From the NCBI GenBank assembly GCA_035695105.1, contig DASSEV010000020.1, positions 1 to 64,000 of the forward strand: a stretch of 64,000 nucleotides of DNA. Direction: 5' to 3'. Of the stretch, positions 33,188-41,850 are shown in pieces. The DNA is from JAICYJ01 sp035695105. Its GTDB lineage: Bacteria > Actinomycetota > Thermoleophilia > Gaiellales > JAICJC01. The position numbers were made by a program, and so were the translations under genes. The notes under the pieces are model-generated. The model was not told where the DNA came from. It was given only the letters and a program-made list of their open reading frames with translations, and searched no databases. Every line of letters starts with the position of its first letter. Within the stretch, counting starts at the first letter, position 1.

Positions 33188-34596
33188 CCGTGCTACGGGT
33201 GGCGTCGTGGCCGCTACGCGTCCGGCTGGCCATCCTCGCCGTCGTGCTGGCGGCCTGCGGCCTGCTCGTGGCAGGCCTGGCCACGCGCTACGCGCTCGAG
33301 CAGTTCCTGATCCACCGGGTCGACGAGCAGTTCACGTCCGCCCAGGGAGCGCTGGTGCACCTCGGTGACTACGACCACGGGCTGCCGCCCGGGGCGGTGC
33401 TTCCCTCGCACAGCTACGCGGTCGTCTATCCGGCTGGCGCCTCCGTGTACTTCCCAACCGGCAGCGCGCCGCCCAGCCTGGTGAAGCAGGCCGCCGCTGC
33501 GCCGCCGGGGCGGCACTCCATGGAGGGCTACCGGTTCGACGTCGTGTCGACCGCCGTTGCCGACCCCGACTCGGACGTGCCACGGAACGGGCGGTTGGTG
33601 ATGGCGATCCCCCTGTCGGACGTCAACGCGACGCTCGACCGGCTCGCGGTGCTCGAGTTGCTGGTGGGGTTGGCGGTGCTGGCCGCGGTCGCCGTGCTCG
33701 CCTACCTGCTGGTGCGGCGCGAGCTGGCCCCCCTCGGACGCATCGAGCACACCGCCGCGGCGATCGCGGCGGGCGACCTGTCCCGGCGCGTGGAGGAGGG
33801 CGATCCCTCGACCGAGATGGGCAGCCTCGCCATGTCCCTGAACGAGATGCTCGCGCAGATCGAGCAGGCGTTCGAGGAGCGGCGTCGCTCGGAGTCGCGG
33901 CTCCGGCAGTTCGTCGCCGACGCCTCGCACGAGCTGAAGACCCCGCTCACCTCCGTACGAGGGTTCGCCGAGCTGTTCCGGCGGGGCGCCGCGGAGCGCC
34001 CGGCCGACCTCGCGCTGGCCATGTCGAGGATCGAGGCGGAGGCCGAGCGGATGGGGATTCTCGTCGACGACCTGCTGACGCTGGCGCGGCTCGACCAGGG
34101 CAGGCCGCTGTCGCGCGACCTGGTCGACGTCGGCGCGCTGGTCGGAGAGCTGGTCGAGGATCACCGGCTGCTGCACCCGGAGTGGCCGGCGGAGGCGGAG
34201 CTGAGCCCCGATGCGGAGGTGGTGGGCGACCGTGTGCGGCTGCGCCAGGCGTTCGCCAACATGCTCGCGAACGCACGCTCGCACACGCCGCCCGGCACGC
34301 GGATCGAGGCGCGGGTGAGCCAGGAGGACGGCGGGGTGTCGGTGTCGATCGCCGACGAGGGGCCCGGGATACCGCAGGACGTGCTCGACAGCGTGTTCGA
34401 GCGCTTCGTGCGGGCGGATCCCTCACGGGCCCGGTCGAGCGGCGGCTCGGGCCTGGGCCTCGCGATCGTCGAGGGCATCGTGCACGCCCACGGCGGCCGG
34501 GTCGAAGCGGCCAACCGGCCCGAGGGTGGTGCCGTGTTCACGGTCTGGCTGCCGCAGGAGCCCCCGGTGCAGGGCGACGAACCTCCGGTCGAGTAG
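33184..34596 (+). CDS. Membrane sensor histidine kinase
   Basis: A 470-residue kinase partnered with the upstream OmpR-type regulator (4-bp overlap). TM1 is about 14-33, an extracytoplasmic sensor of about 120 residues follows, TM2 is about 155-176, and HAMP about 177-230 (LAPLGRIEHTAAAIAAGDLS). HisKA has the phosphoacceptor His249 in FVADASHELKTPLTSVRGF. The ATPase domain shows the N box (FANMLANARSH), G1 (VSIADEGPGIP), F box (FERFVRADPSRARSSGG) and G2 (GSGLGLAIVEGIVHAHGG). The stimulus is unknown. All catalytic motifs are intact. Confidence 0.95.
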   Translation: MTVLRVASWPLRVRLAILAVVLAACGLLVAGLATRYALEQFLIHRVDEQFTSAQGALVHLGDYDHGLPPGAVLPSHSYAVVYPAGASVYFPTGSAPPSLVKQAAAAPPGRHSMEGYRFDVVSTAVADPDSDVPRNGRLVMAIPLSDVNATLDRLAVLELLVGLAVLAAVAVLAYLLVRRELAPLGRIEHTAAAIAAGDLSRRVEEGDPSTEMGSLAMSLNEMLAQIEQAFEERRRSESRLRQFVADASHELKTPLTSVRGFAELFRRGAAERPADLALAMSRIEAEAERMGILVDDLLTLARLDQGRPLSRDLVDVGALVGELVEDHRLLHPEWPAEAELSPDAEVVGDRVRLRQAFANMLANARSHTPPGTRIEARVSQEDGGVSVSIADEGPGIPQDVLDSVFERFVRADPSRARSSGGSGLGLAIVEGIVHAHGGRVEAANRPEGGAVFTVWLPQEPPVQGDEPPVE

Positions 34597-34712
34597 CGCC
34601 GGCGCCATCCCCGATGACCCGTACGCGCGTGGGCGGTCGCCGGGTTGCGCTGTGCGTGACAAACCGTCGCCAGCGCCTCCCGTACGGGTTGGTACACCAT
34701 CTGGAGGACACC

Positions 34713-35273
34713 ATGAGCACACCATCACCCGGACGTATCGCGGTTGCCATCGTCGCCGTCGCGCTCGTCCTCACCGCCGCCGCGTGCGGCTCGTCGAGCT
34801 CGGCGTCGAGCGTGAGCCCGGCCGCCGGCGGATCCGCGCCCACCGTGGCGACCCGCCACAGCAGCAGCCTGGGGGCCACTGTCCTCGTCAACGCGGACGG
34901 CCGGACGCTCTACACGCTGTCGGCTGAGGGCAACGGGAAGTTCATCTGCACGAAGACCGCCACCATCCCCGGGTCGACGACGGCCTGCACGACCGTCTGG
35001 CATCCCCTGATCGCCAGTGGGCCCGTGACCGGCAGTGGCGTTTCCTCGCTAGGCACCGTCATGCGGCCGGACGGCGGCGGGCGCCAGGTCACCTACCGCG
35101 GCATGCCGCTGTACACCTTCGCCGACGACAAGGCTCCCGGAGACGCTGCCGGAAACGGCTTCCACGACGTGGGCGTGTGGCGAGCGGTGACCATCGGCGC
35201 AGCCACAGGCGGCTCGAGCGGCGGCTCGACTGGCGGATCCAGCGGCGGCGGTGGCTACGGATACGGCTACTAG
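34713..35273 (+). CDS. Lipoprotein with secreted-repeat domain (PF03640 type)
   Basis: A 186-residue lipoprotein. The lipobox TAAAC places the lipidated Cys at residue 25, followed by a Ser/Ala linker. Two repeats of the COG4315/PF03640 type follow: LGATVLVNADGRTLYTLSAE then TACTTVWHPLIA, and RQVTYRGMPLYTFADDKAPG then NGFHDVGVWRAV. The C-terminus is a Gly/Ser tail ending GYGYGY. Strong Shine-Dalgarno CTGGAGGA before ATG 34713. A 10-bp palindrome CCCGTACGGG lies 25 bp upstream (34679-34688). Its position after the two-component system suggests it may be a target or accessory of that system. Confidence 0.88.
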   Translation: MSTPSPGRIAVAIVAVALVLTAAACGSSSSASSVSPAAGGSAPTVATRHSSSLGATVLVNADGRTLYTLSAEGNGKFICTKTATIPGSTTACTTVWHPLIASGPVTGSGVSSLGTVMRPDGGGRQVTYRGMPLYTFADDKAPGDAAGNGFHDVGVWRAVTIGAATGGSSGGSTGGSSGGGGYGYGY

Positions 35274-35327
35274 CCCTACGGGAAGCGGCATGGACAGGCC
35301 CGATCCTGCAGCGTACAGTTGCCCGCC

Positions 35328-37223
35328 ATGGAGGCAGGGGACCGATCTCCACTCTCGGTCGACGCCGAGACCATGCGCGAGCTCGGCTACAGGACCGTGG
35401 ACATGCTCGTCGACCGGCTCGCCGGCGATCCGGGCCCGGTCGTGCGGGCCGGAGACCCGGCGAGGTTGCGCGACGCCCTGTCCATGCCGCCTCCCGAGCA
35501 GCCCTCGCCGTTCGACGCGATCCTGGCGGATCTCGAGCGCGAGGTGCTGCCCTACGTGGCCCGGATCAGCCACCCCGGCTACCTGGCGTTCATCCCGGGC
35601 GAGGGCACGTGGCCCGGCGCTCTCGGCGATCTGATCGCCAGCGCCCTCAACATGGACACGTGCTGGTGGCTCGGTGCGTCCGGGCCGGCCGCGCTCGAGC
35701 TGGCCGTCATCGACTGGATCCGCGGCTGGGTCGGCTACCCCGAGGGCGCCGGCGGCGTGCTGGTCTCGGGCGGGTCGGCCGCGAACCTGACCGCGCTCGC
35801 CTGCGCGCGCGAGTCCCTGGTCGGCTCGATGACCCCGGATGCAGTCGTCTACCTGAGCGACCAGGCGCACGTCTCGCTGGCCAAAGGCGCCCGCGCCCTC
35901 GGCTTCCGTCCAGACCGCGTACGGATCATCGCCAGCGACCGGCAGGGCCGCATGCGCTGCGACGCCCTGCGGGCTGCGATCGAGGCCGATGCGTCGGAGG
36001 GGCTGCGGCCGCTGGCAGTGGTTGCCAACGCCGGCAGCACCGGTGTCGGCGCGGTCGATCCGTTCGCCGACGTCTCCGCGATCTGCCGCGAGCGTGGCCT
36101 CTGGCTGCACGTCGACGGCGCGTACGGCGGATTTGCCTGCCTGACGGAGCGCGGACGAGCCGCCCTGGCCGGCATGGAGCTGGCGGATTCGATTACCCTC
36201 GATCCGCACAAGTGGTTCTACCAGCCGATCGAGCTGGGGACGCTGCTCGTGCAGGACGGGCGGCTGCTGCGCCGGGCGTTCGAGATCTCGCACGACTACC
36301 TGGACGACGTCCAGGTGTCGGCCACCGAGGTGAACTTCTCCGACCTCGGGCTGCAGCTGACGCGCACCAGCCGGGCGCTGAAGCTGTGGATGTCCGTTCG
36401 CTATTTCGGGCTGGCGGCCTTCCGACAGGCGATCGACACCTCGCTCGACCTGGCCGAGCACGCCCAGCGCCGCATCGAGCAGGAGACTGAGCTCGAGCTG
36501 GTGACGCCCGCGTCGCTCGGCGTCGTCACCTTCAGGCGCTGCCCGGCCGGCATCGAGGATCCCGGGGCGATCGACACGATCAACGCGCAGATCGCGGCGG
36601 CAACGGCGCAGGACGGGCGGGTGTTCCTGTCGACGACGCTCGTCCGCGGCAGGCTCGTGCTGCGGATGTGCGTGCTGAACCACTCGACCACGCGCAAGCA
36701 CATCGATCTGGCCCTGGACATGGTGGCGCGGGGTGAGTTCGACGCCGGCGCCGTGCCGGCCAGGCCGCCGTCTCGTGAGCCTGCGATCGCGGCCGGGTGG
36801 CTGGATCAGCGGCCGCTGGACGCGGACGCCCTGCGCTCGTTGCCGCTCCTCGCCGAGCTGGATGACGAGCGGGCGCGCCGCGTGCTCGCCCGCCTGCGTG
36901 AGCGGCGCGCCGCACCCGGCGAAACCGTGGTCGGGCAATGGCAGGCGGGCCGCGACCTGTTCGTGATCCTGGCCGGCTCGGTGCGGGTCGCGGACGGCCA
37001 TCGCGAGCTCGGAACGCTCGGGCCCGGGGAGTTCTTCGGCGAGATGGCGGCGCTTGACTGGGGCGCCAGCTTCGGCCGCTCACGCGTGGCCACCGTGGTC
37101 GCGGCGGAGCCGTGCCGGATGGCGGTGCTCGACTGGGAGCTCGTCGCCTGGCTCGCGCAGGCGGTGCCCGCGGTGCGCGCCGAGCTCGAGCGCGCGGCGC
37201 GGGAGCGCATGGCCGCGCTCTGA
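35328..37223 (+). CDS. PLP-dependent group II decarboxylase fused to a cyclic-nucleotide-binding domain
   Basis: A 631-residue fusion. Residues about 10-475 are a group II PLP decarboxylase (aromatic-amino-acid/tyrosine decarboxylase type). The features are SHPGYLAFIPG, the cofactor region GGVLVSGGSAANLTAL, LHVDGAYGGFACL (Asp binding the pyridine nitrogen) and Lys295 in LDPHKWFYQP as Schiff base. Residues about 500-631 form a cNMP-binding (CRP-like) domain, with ELGTLGPGEFFGEMAALDWG and RSRVATVVAAEPC matching the phosphate-binding cassette. No HTH follows, so it is an enzyme regulator rather than a transcription factor. It presumably makes an amine from an amino acid under cNMP or other allosteric control. 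One continuous frame, no sign of frameshift. Confidence 0.9.
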   Translation: MEAGDRSPLSVDAETMRELGYRTVDMLVDRLAGDPGPVVRAGDPARLRDALSMPPPEQPSPFDAILADLEREVLPYVARISHPGYLAFIPGEGTWPGALGDLIASALNMDTCWWLGASGPAALELAVIDWIRGWVGYPEGAGGVLVSGGSAANLTALACARESLVGSMTPDAVVYLSDQAHVSLAKGARALGFRPDRVRIIASDRQGRMRCDALRAAIEADASEGLRPLAVVANAGSTGVGAVDPFADVSAICRERGLWLHVDGAYGGFACLTERGRAALAGMELADSITLDPHKWFYQPIELGTLLVQDGRLLRRAFEISHDYLDDVQVSATEVNFSDLGLQLTRTSRALKLWMSVRYFGLAAFRQAIDTSLDLAEHAQRRIEQETELELVTPASLGVVTFRRCPAGIEDPGAIDTINAQIAAATAQDGRVFLSTTLVRGRLVLRMCVLNHSTTRKHIDLALDMVARGEFDAGAVPARPPSREPAIAAGWLDQRPLDADALRSLPLLAELDDERARRVLARLRERRAAPGETVVGQWQAGRDLFVILAGSVRVADGHRELGTLGPGEFFGEMAALDWGASFGRSRVATVVAAEPCRMAVLDWELVAWLAQAVPAVRAELERAARERMAAL

Positions 37224-37248
37224 CGCCGAACCGAGGCCCGGACCGCTG

Positions 37249-38166
37249 CTAGTCGTCGCGGGTGACGTCCTCGAGCAGACGCGGGAAGTCGGGCCCGTCG
37301 AACTCGGCTGTCGCGCGCTCGTACTTCTCCATGCCCCATTCCCAGAAGTCGAAGTCGATCTCCGAGACGCCGTCCTGGATCGAGGCCCACAGCGTCCAGC
37401 CGTACTTGGACATCAGGCCCCAGAGCCGGGCCCGGGCCACCTTGTTGCGCAGCGGCCGGCCGTAGTAGGCCGCGACCAGCTGCTCGAGCTGGTCGAGCGA
37501 CAGGTTCGACTCGCTCCAGACGTTGCCCAGCTCGAAGCAGGCGTCGTTGTTGCCCGAGTACTCGTAGTCGATCAGGCGGAATTCCCCGCCGACGTCGATG
37601 AAGTTCTCGGCCAGCAGGTCGTTGTTGCAGGGCACCGTCCCCTCGTCGCGCACGGCCATCGCCCGCTCGATGTCGCGGACGGCCGGCTCGAACTCGAGGT
37701 AGCGCTCGGGTAGGCGGAACCCGCGCTCCTGCACGAGCGCCAGGTAGCGCCGCTGGATGTCGAACATGTTGAAGTCGTCGCGGAACCGGCGTGCGCCGTG
37801 CAGCCTGCGGCAAGCGCGTGCGATCATCTCGATCTTGTCGCCGCGACGCAGATCCTCGGCGCTCTGGGCCTGGCCCTCGATGAACTCGAGCACCATCAGC
37901 GATCGCTCCGGCACGTAGCCGACGACGCGTGCGCCGACGCCGGCGTCAGCCGCCGCAACGGAGTTCTGGTACTCGTTGTCACGGTCGATCGCGAGCAGGC
38001 CGGCGTCCTTGGCGCTGATGCGGACGACGAAGGCGCCGGCCGGCGTCTCGACCTTGTAGTTGGTGTTCGTCAGGCCGCCCGCGAGCTCGCTGACGGTGCG
38101 CTCGCCGCGGAGCTCGGGGACGACGTCGACGAGGGCCTCGATGGCGTCTTCAGGAGGGTGTTTCAC
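37249..38166 (-). CDS. Choline/ethanolamine kinase-like phosphotransferase
   Basis: A 305-residue aminoglycoside-phosphotransferase-fold protein of the choline kinase/LicA type. An ATP-lobe glycine-rich loop is at GGLTNTNYKVETP with AFVVRISA. The catalytic loop reads PCNNDLLAENF, where the usual His before Asn-Asp is replaced by Asn but the catalytic Asp is kept. The metal-binding motif is LIDYEYSGNN (DYEY form typical of choline kinases). Likely substrate is choline, ethanolamine or a related amino alcohol. It diverges from the dimethylglycine dehydrogenase-like gene, which also handles choline-derived compounds, so the two may be linked. Confidence 0.85.
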   Translation of the reverse strand: MKHPPEDAIEALVDVVPELRGERTVSELAGGLTNTNYKVETPAGAFVVRISAKDAGLLAIDRDNEYQNSVAAADAGVGARVVGYVPERSLMVLEFIEGQAQSAEDLRRGDKIEMIARACRRLHGARRFRDDFNMFDIQRRYLALVQERGFRLPERYLEFEPAVRDIERAMAVRDEGTVPCNNDLLAENFIDVGGEFRLIDYEYSGNNDACFELGNVWSESNLSLDQLEQLVAAYYGRPLRNKVARARLWGLMSKYGWTLWASIQDGVSEIDFDFWEWGMEKYERATAEFDGPDFPRLLEDVTRDD

Positions 38167-38346
38167 GGTGGCGGTGGATAGATCCGGTGAGTGGCGCGCC
38201 AGCAGGAGGCGGCGGCGGGACGAGCCGATATCGGGAATATTGGCGAGGAGCGACGGCGTCTCCTGCGCCAGCGCGACGCCGCCGGGCGCCGCCAGTCATC
38301 GTGAAACAACCTCCTGCACGGCGCGAGTATATTCAGCCGCGCGCCC
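38167..38346. other. Divergent promoter region without genes
   Basis: 180 bp between the kinase and flavoprotein starts. It contains locally AT-rich spots (GATATCGGGAATATTGG near 38227-38243 and GAGTATATTCAG near 38325), candidate promoter elements for the two divergent genes. No coding frame supported. Confidence 0.4.
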
Positions 38347-40770
38347 GTGGTTCAGACCCTTCCCGACCGAGCCCAGGTCGTCGTCATCGGCGGCGGCGTC
38401 ACGGGCTGCAGCGTTGCCTACCACCTCGCCCTCGCGGGCTGGAAGGACGTCCTGCTGGTCGAGAAGGCGCAGCTGACCAGCGGGTCGACGTGCCACGCGG
38501 CTGGTCTCGTCACGCAGTTCAACCCGTCCCCGACCATGATGCGGTTCCGCCGGTACAGCGTCGAGCTGTACGAGCGGCTGGGGGTGTTCGACCGGCTCGG
38601 CAGCCTGCGCATCGCGTCCTCTCCCGAGAGCCTCGTCGACCTGCGCCGGGGCGCGAGCCGCGCGCGCGGCATCGGCCTCGACGTGCACGTGCTCTCGCCC
38701 GACGAGGCGCTCGAGCGGATGCCGCAGGCGAGCCGCGAGAGCCTGTACGGCGCGGTCTGGGTCGAGGCGGACGGGTGCGTCGACCCGCACCGGGCGACCC
38801 ACGCGCTGGCGGACGCGGCGCGCGAGCTGGGCGTGACGGTCGCCATCAACACGCCGGTGACGGGGATCGAGCTCGACGGCGGACGGACCGTGCGGGCGGT
38901 GCGCACGGCGGCGGGCGCGATCGAGACAGAGCACGTCGTCAACGCCTGCGGCATCTGGGCGCCGCAGGTCTCGGCGATGGTGGGGGCGTTCACACCCTCC
39001 GTGCCGGTCGACCACCAGCACATCGCCCTGCAGGCGGTCGAGGGCCACGAGCTGCCGCGCGACATGCCCTGCTTCCGGGACACTGACAACCTGGTGTACG
39101 GCCGCTCCGAGGCGGGCGGGGTGCTGTTCGGCGGGTACGAGCCGAACCCGGTCTCCCGGTGGCAGGACGGGGTGCCCTGGGAGCACGCGGGCGCGAACCT
39201 GCCGGCCGACGAGCAGCGCTTCGCCCAGCTGTGGAGCGGTGCGGCGCGCCGGTTCCCGTTCCTCGAGGACGCCGGCATGGTCACGCTCGAGTGCCACCCT
39301 GACGCGATGACGCCCGACGGCAACCCGCTGCTCGGCCCGATGCCCGGGATCCGCGGCTACTGGATGGCCGCGGGGCTCTCGCTGAACGGGTTCGGCGGGG
39401 CGGGTGGGATCGGCAAGTCGATCGCGGAGTGGATGACCGGCGGCGAGGCCGAGCTGGACACGCACGGCATGCGCGCGTGGCGGTTCGGCGACGCGTACCG
39501 CCGTCCCGCGGAGGTCGACGCCGCGGGCAGGGAGGTCTACCGCTACTACTACCGGCTCCGCTACCCGGACGATCAGGACGAGTGGGGGCGGCCGAACCGG
39601 CTGAGCGCCCTGCACGGCCGGCTGCAGGACGCCGGCGCGGTGTTCGGCGCGAAGAACGGCTGGGAGCGGGCCGATCACGTGGTGCCGGGGCGGCCGTGGC
39701 GGCGCGCGGGCGCTGACCAGCGCGCGTACGGCTGGGCGGCGCCGCCCTGGCTCGGCACCGTCGGCGAGGAGCACCGCGCCGCCCGCGAGCGTGTCGCGCT
39801 GATCGATATGACCTCGTTCGGCAAGATCGAGCTCGAGGGCCCCGGGGCGCTGGGTCTGCTCGAGCGCGTGTGCGACAACCGCATCGACCGGCCGAAGGGC
39901 AGCGTCGTCTACACCCAGTTCCTGAACCGACGCGGCGGAATCGTCGCCGACGTGACGGTGACGCGGCTGGGTGAGCAGCGGTTCCGGGTGATCACCGGGG
40001 CCGGTGTTGTCGAATCCGACATCGGCTGGCTCGAGCTGCACCGGCAGGCGGACGACGGCGACGTTGCCATCCGCGAGGTGACCGAGGAGCTGGCGGTGAT
40101 CGGGATCTGGGGGCCGCTGTCCCGTGAGGTGGTCGCGGCCTGCACGGACGACGACGTCTCCGGCGCGGCGATCCCGTTCCGCACCGCCCGCGGCATCCGG
40201 ATCGGCGCGCCGGTGCTGGCACAGCGGATCACGTACGTCGGCGAGCTCGGGTTCGAGCTGTACACCGGCCGTCGAGACGCCGTGCAGGTGTGGGACAGGC
40301 TGGCCGCGGCCGGCGAGGGCCACGGCCTGCGCGTGATCGGCTATCGGGCGCTCGACGGGCTGCGGATGGAGAAGGGGTACCGGTACATGGGCACGGATCT
40401 GACGGGCGGTGACACGCCGTACGCGGCCGGCCTCGGGTTCTGCGTCGCGAAGGACAAGGAGTTCATCGGCCGCGAGGCGCTGGTCGGCCGCGAGCAGCCC
40501 GAGCTGCGGATCCGCACCCTTCTCGTCGGCGACGAGGGGTACCGGCCGCTGTACGGCGGAGAGGCGGTGCTCGTCGCAGGCGAGACCATGGGCCGCGTTC
40601 GCAGCGCCGCCTACGGGCACACGGTGCGAAGGAACATCGCCTACGCCTACCTCCCGGCGGATCTCCCGGACGACGCGCCGGTCGCGGTCGAGGTGCTCGG
40701 TGAGCCGGTGCCGGCGGAGCCGGCGCCCGACGTCCTGGTCGACCCCGAGAACGCCCGGATCCGCGGCTGA
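38347..40770 (+). CDS. Dimethylglycine/sarcosine dehydrogenase-like flavoprotein
   Basis: An 807-residue enzyme with an N-terminal DAO-type FAD domain (about 8-370) and a C-terminal GcvT/aminomethyltransferase domain (about 430-795). The dinucleotide loop is VVVIGGGVTGCSVAYHLA. His50 in GSTCHAAGL corresponds to the histidine that carries covalent FAD in dimethylglycine dehydrogenase. The C-terminal half has the folate-binding GcvT blocks (VALIDMTSFGKIELEGPGAL, TYVGELGFELYT and RALDGLRMEKGYRYMGTDLT). Predicted reaction: oxidative N-demethylation of dimethylglycine or sarcosine, with transfer of the C1 unit to tetrahydrofolate. Length fits the family. The YdeI gene follows after 2 bp. Confidence 0.92.
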   Translation: MVQTLPDRAQVVVIGGGVTGCSVAYHLALAGWKDVLLVEKAQLTSGSTCHAAGLVTQFNPSPTMMRFRRYSVELYERLGVFDRLGSLRIASSPESLVDLRRGASRARGIGLDVHVLSPDEALERMPQASRESLYGAVWVEADGCVDPHRATHALADAARELGVTVAINTPVTGIELDGGRTVRAVRTAAGAIETEHVVNACGIWAPQVSAMVGAFTPSVPVDHQHIALQAVEGHELPRDMPCFRDTDNLVYGRSEAGGVLFGGYEPNPVSRWQDGVPWEHAGANLPADEQRFAQLWSGAARRFPFLEDAGMVTLECHPDAMTPDGNPLLGPMPGIRGYWMAAGLSLNGFGGAGGIGKSIAEWMTGGEAELDTHGMRAWRFGDAYRRPAEVDAAGREVYRYYYRLRYPDDQDEWGRPNRLSALHGRLQDAGAVFGAKNGWERADHVVPGRPWRRAGADQRAYGWAAPPWLGTVGEEHRAARERVALIDMTSFGKIELEGPGALGLLERVCDNRIDRPKGSVVYTQFLNRRGGIVADVTVTRLGEQRFRVITGAGVVESDIGWLELHRQADDGDVAIREVTEELAVIGIWGPLSREVVAACTDDDVSGAAIPFRTARGIRIGAPVLAQRITYVGELGFELYTGRRDAVQVWDRLAAAGEGHGLRVIGYRALDGLRMEKGYRYMGTDLTGGDTPYAAGLGFCVAKDKEFIGREALVGREQPELRIRTLLVGDEGYRPLYGGEAVLVAGETMGRVRSAAYGHTVRRNIAYAYLPADLPDDAPVAVEVLGEPVPAEPAPDVLVDPENARIRG

Positions 40771-40772
40771 GC

Positions 40773-41363
40773 ATGGAGCGGCCGGACGAGCTGCAGGGCC
40801 TGCCCGTCCTCCCATTCGAGACCGTGCGGGAGTGGCGCGACTGGCTGAGCGCCCAGCCGGAGGGGGCGCGCGGGCTCTGGGTGCGGTTCGCCCGGTCGGG
40901 CTCGGGCATCGCCTCGATCACGCACGCCGAGGCGCTCGAGGAGGCGCTGTGCGACGGCTGGATCGACGGGCAGGTGCGCCGGCTCGACGACCGGTGGTGG
41001 GCACAGCGGTTCGGCCCGCGCACCGCGCGGAGCCGCTGGTCGAAGGTCAACCGGGAGGCGGCCGAGCGCCTGATCGACCAGGGCCGGATGCGGCCGGGCG
41101 GGCTGCGGGAGGTGGAGCGGGCGAAGGCCGACGGCCGGTGGGTGGCCGCGTACGACCCGCCCAGCCGCGCGCGTGTGCCGGAGGATCTGGCCGCGGCGCT
41201 GGCCGTATCGCCGGAGGCCGCGCGCTTCTTCGAGGCGCTGGACAGCCGCAACCGCTACTCGGTGCTCCACCGCGTGGAGGCTGCGAAGCGGCCCGAGACG
41301 CGCGCCCGCCGGATCGCCCAGTTCGTGGCGATGCTCGAGCGCGGCGAGAAGCTGTACCCCTAG
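40773..41363 (+). CDS. YdeI/OmdA family protein
   Basis: A 196-residue protein of the YdeI/OmpD-associated (bacteriocin-protection) family. The defining block is ITHAEALEEALCDGWIDGQVRR followed by QRFGPRTARSRWSKVNREAAERL. The C-terminal helices (SRNRYSVLHRVEAAKRPETRARRI) are also typical. The biochemical function is unknown. It begins 2 bp after the flavoprotein stop, so it is co-transcribed, and its stop lies 1 bp from that of the convergent gene. Confidence 0.9.
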   Translation: MERPDELQGLPVLPFETVREWRDWLSAQPEGARGLWVRFARSGSGIASITHAEALEEALCDGWIDGQVRRLDDRWWAQRFGPRTARSRWSKVNREAAERLIDQGRMRPGGLREVERAKADGRWVAAYDPPSRARVPEDLAAALAVSPEAARFFEALDSRNRYSVLHRVEAAKRPETRARRIAQFVAMLERGEKLYP

Positions 41364-41364
41364 A

Positions 41365-41850
41365 TCACATTGCTCGCCAGACCGTGTGCCGCGGCGCCGG
41401 ATCCCCGTGCCCGGTCGTCCGCGTGAGCAGGCACCGGTTCAGCCGGAGCTCGAACAGCTCCCACTCCGCCGGCACCGGGGAGCCCGGCTGATCCCGCTCC
41501 TCGCGGAACTGCGAGCCGGCCTGATCGCGCGTCGCACCGTCGGTCACCTGCGTCGCGCGGCCGTAGATCGAGAAGGCGTCCTCGTTCGTCTCGGTCGGAA
41601 ACGAGTGGAGCGCGAAGCGGCCGTCGCGGTGGAGGTCATTCCGCTTCGGCGACGGGATCACGAACAGGAACAGGCCGGAGCCGTGCACCTGGGGACACAC
41701 GGGATGGACGCGCGGGGCGCCGGTGCGGTCCACCGTCGCCAGAAACGCCAACCCGACGCCGTACTGGTAGAAGAGCTCGCGGCCGGCTTCGGCCAGGTCC
41801 GGCCGCTGGGCGGCGAATGCGTTCCAGCCGATGGACGCGGCATCGCTCAC
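41365..41850 (-). CDS. Pyridoxamine 5'-phosphate oxidase-like FMN/F420-binding protein
   Basis: A 161-residue split-barrel flavin-type protein: ELFYQYGVGLAFLATVDRTG, then APRVHPVCPQVHGSGLFLFVI and KRNDLHRDGRFALHSFP, the usual PNPOx-like strand pattern with the phosphate-contact SPKRNDL. Cofactor could be FMN or F420; substrate unknown. The GTG at 41850 overlaps the MFS stop (GTGA), so it is translationally coupled to the transporter. Confidence 0.85.
   Translation of the reverse strand: MSDAASIGWNAFAAQRPDLAEAGRELFYQYGVGLAFLATVDRTGAPRVHPVCPQVHGSGLFLFVIPSPKRNDLHRDGRFALHSFPTETNEDAFSIYGRATQVTDGATRDQAGSQFREERDQPGSPVPAEWELFELRLNRCLLTRTTGHGDPAPRHTVWRAM

Noticed and set aside
35203..35264. Tandem GGCGGCTCG-like repeats as a DNA repeat array
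   Set aside because: They encode the Gly/Ser tail of the lipoprotein and are explained by that coding function.
38296..40815. 839-codon leftward frame antisense to the dimethylglycine dehydrogenase-like gene
   Set aside because: No recognisable domain and biased composition; the sense gene has FAD and GcvT motifs throughout.
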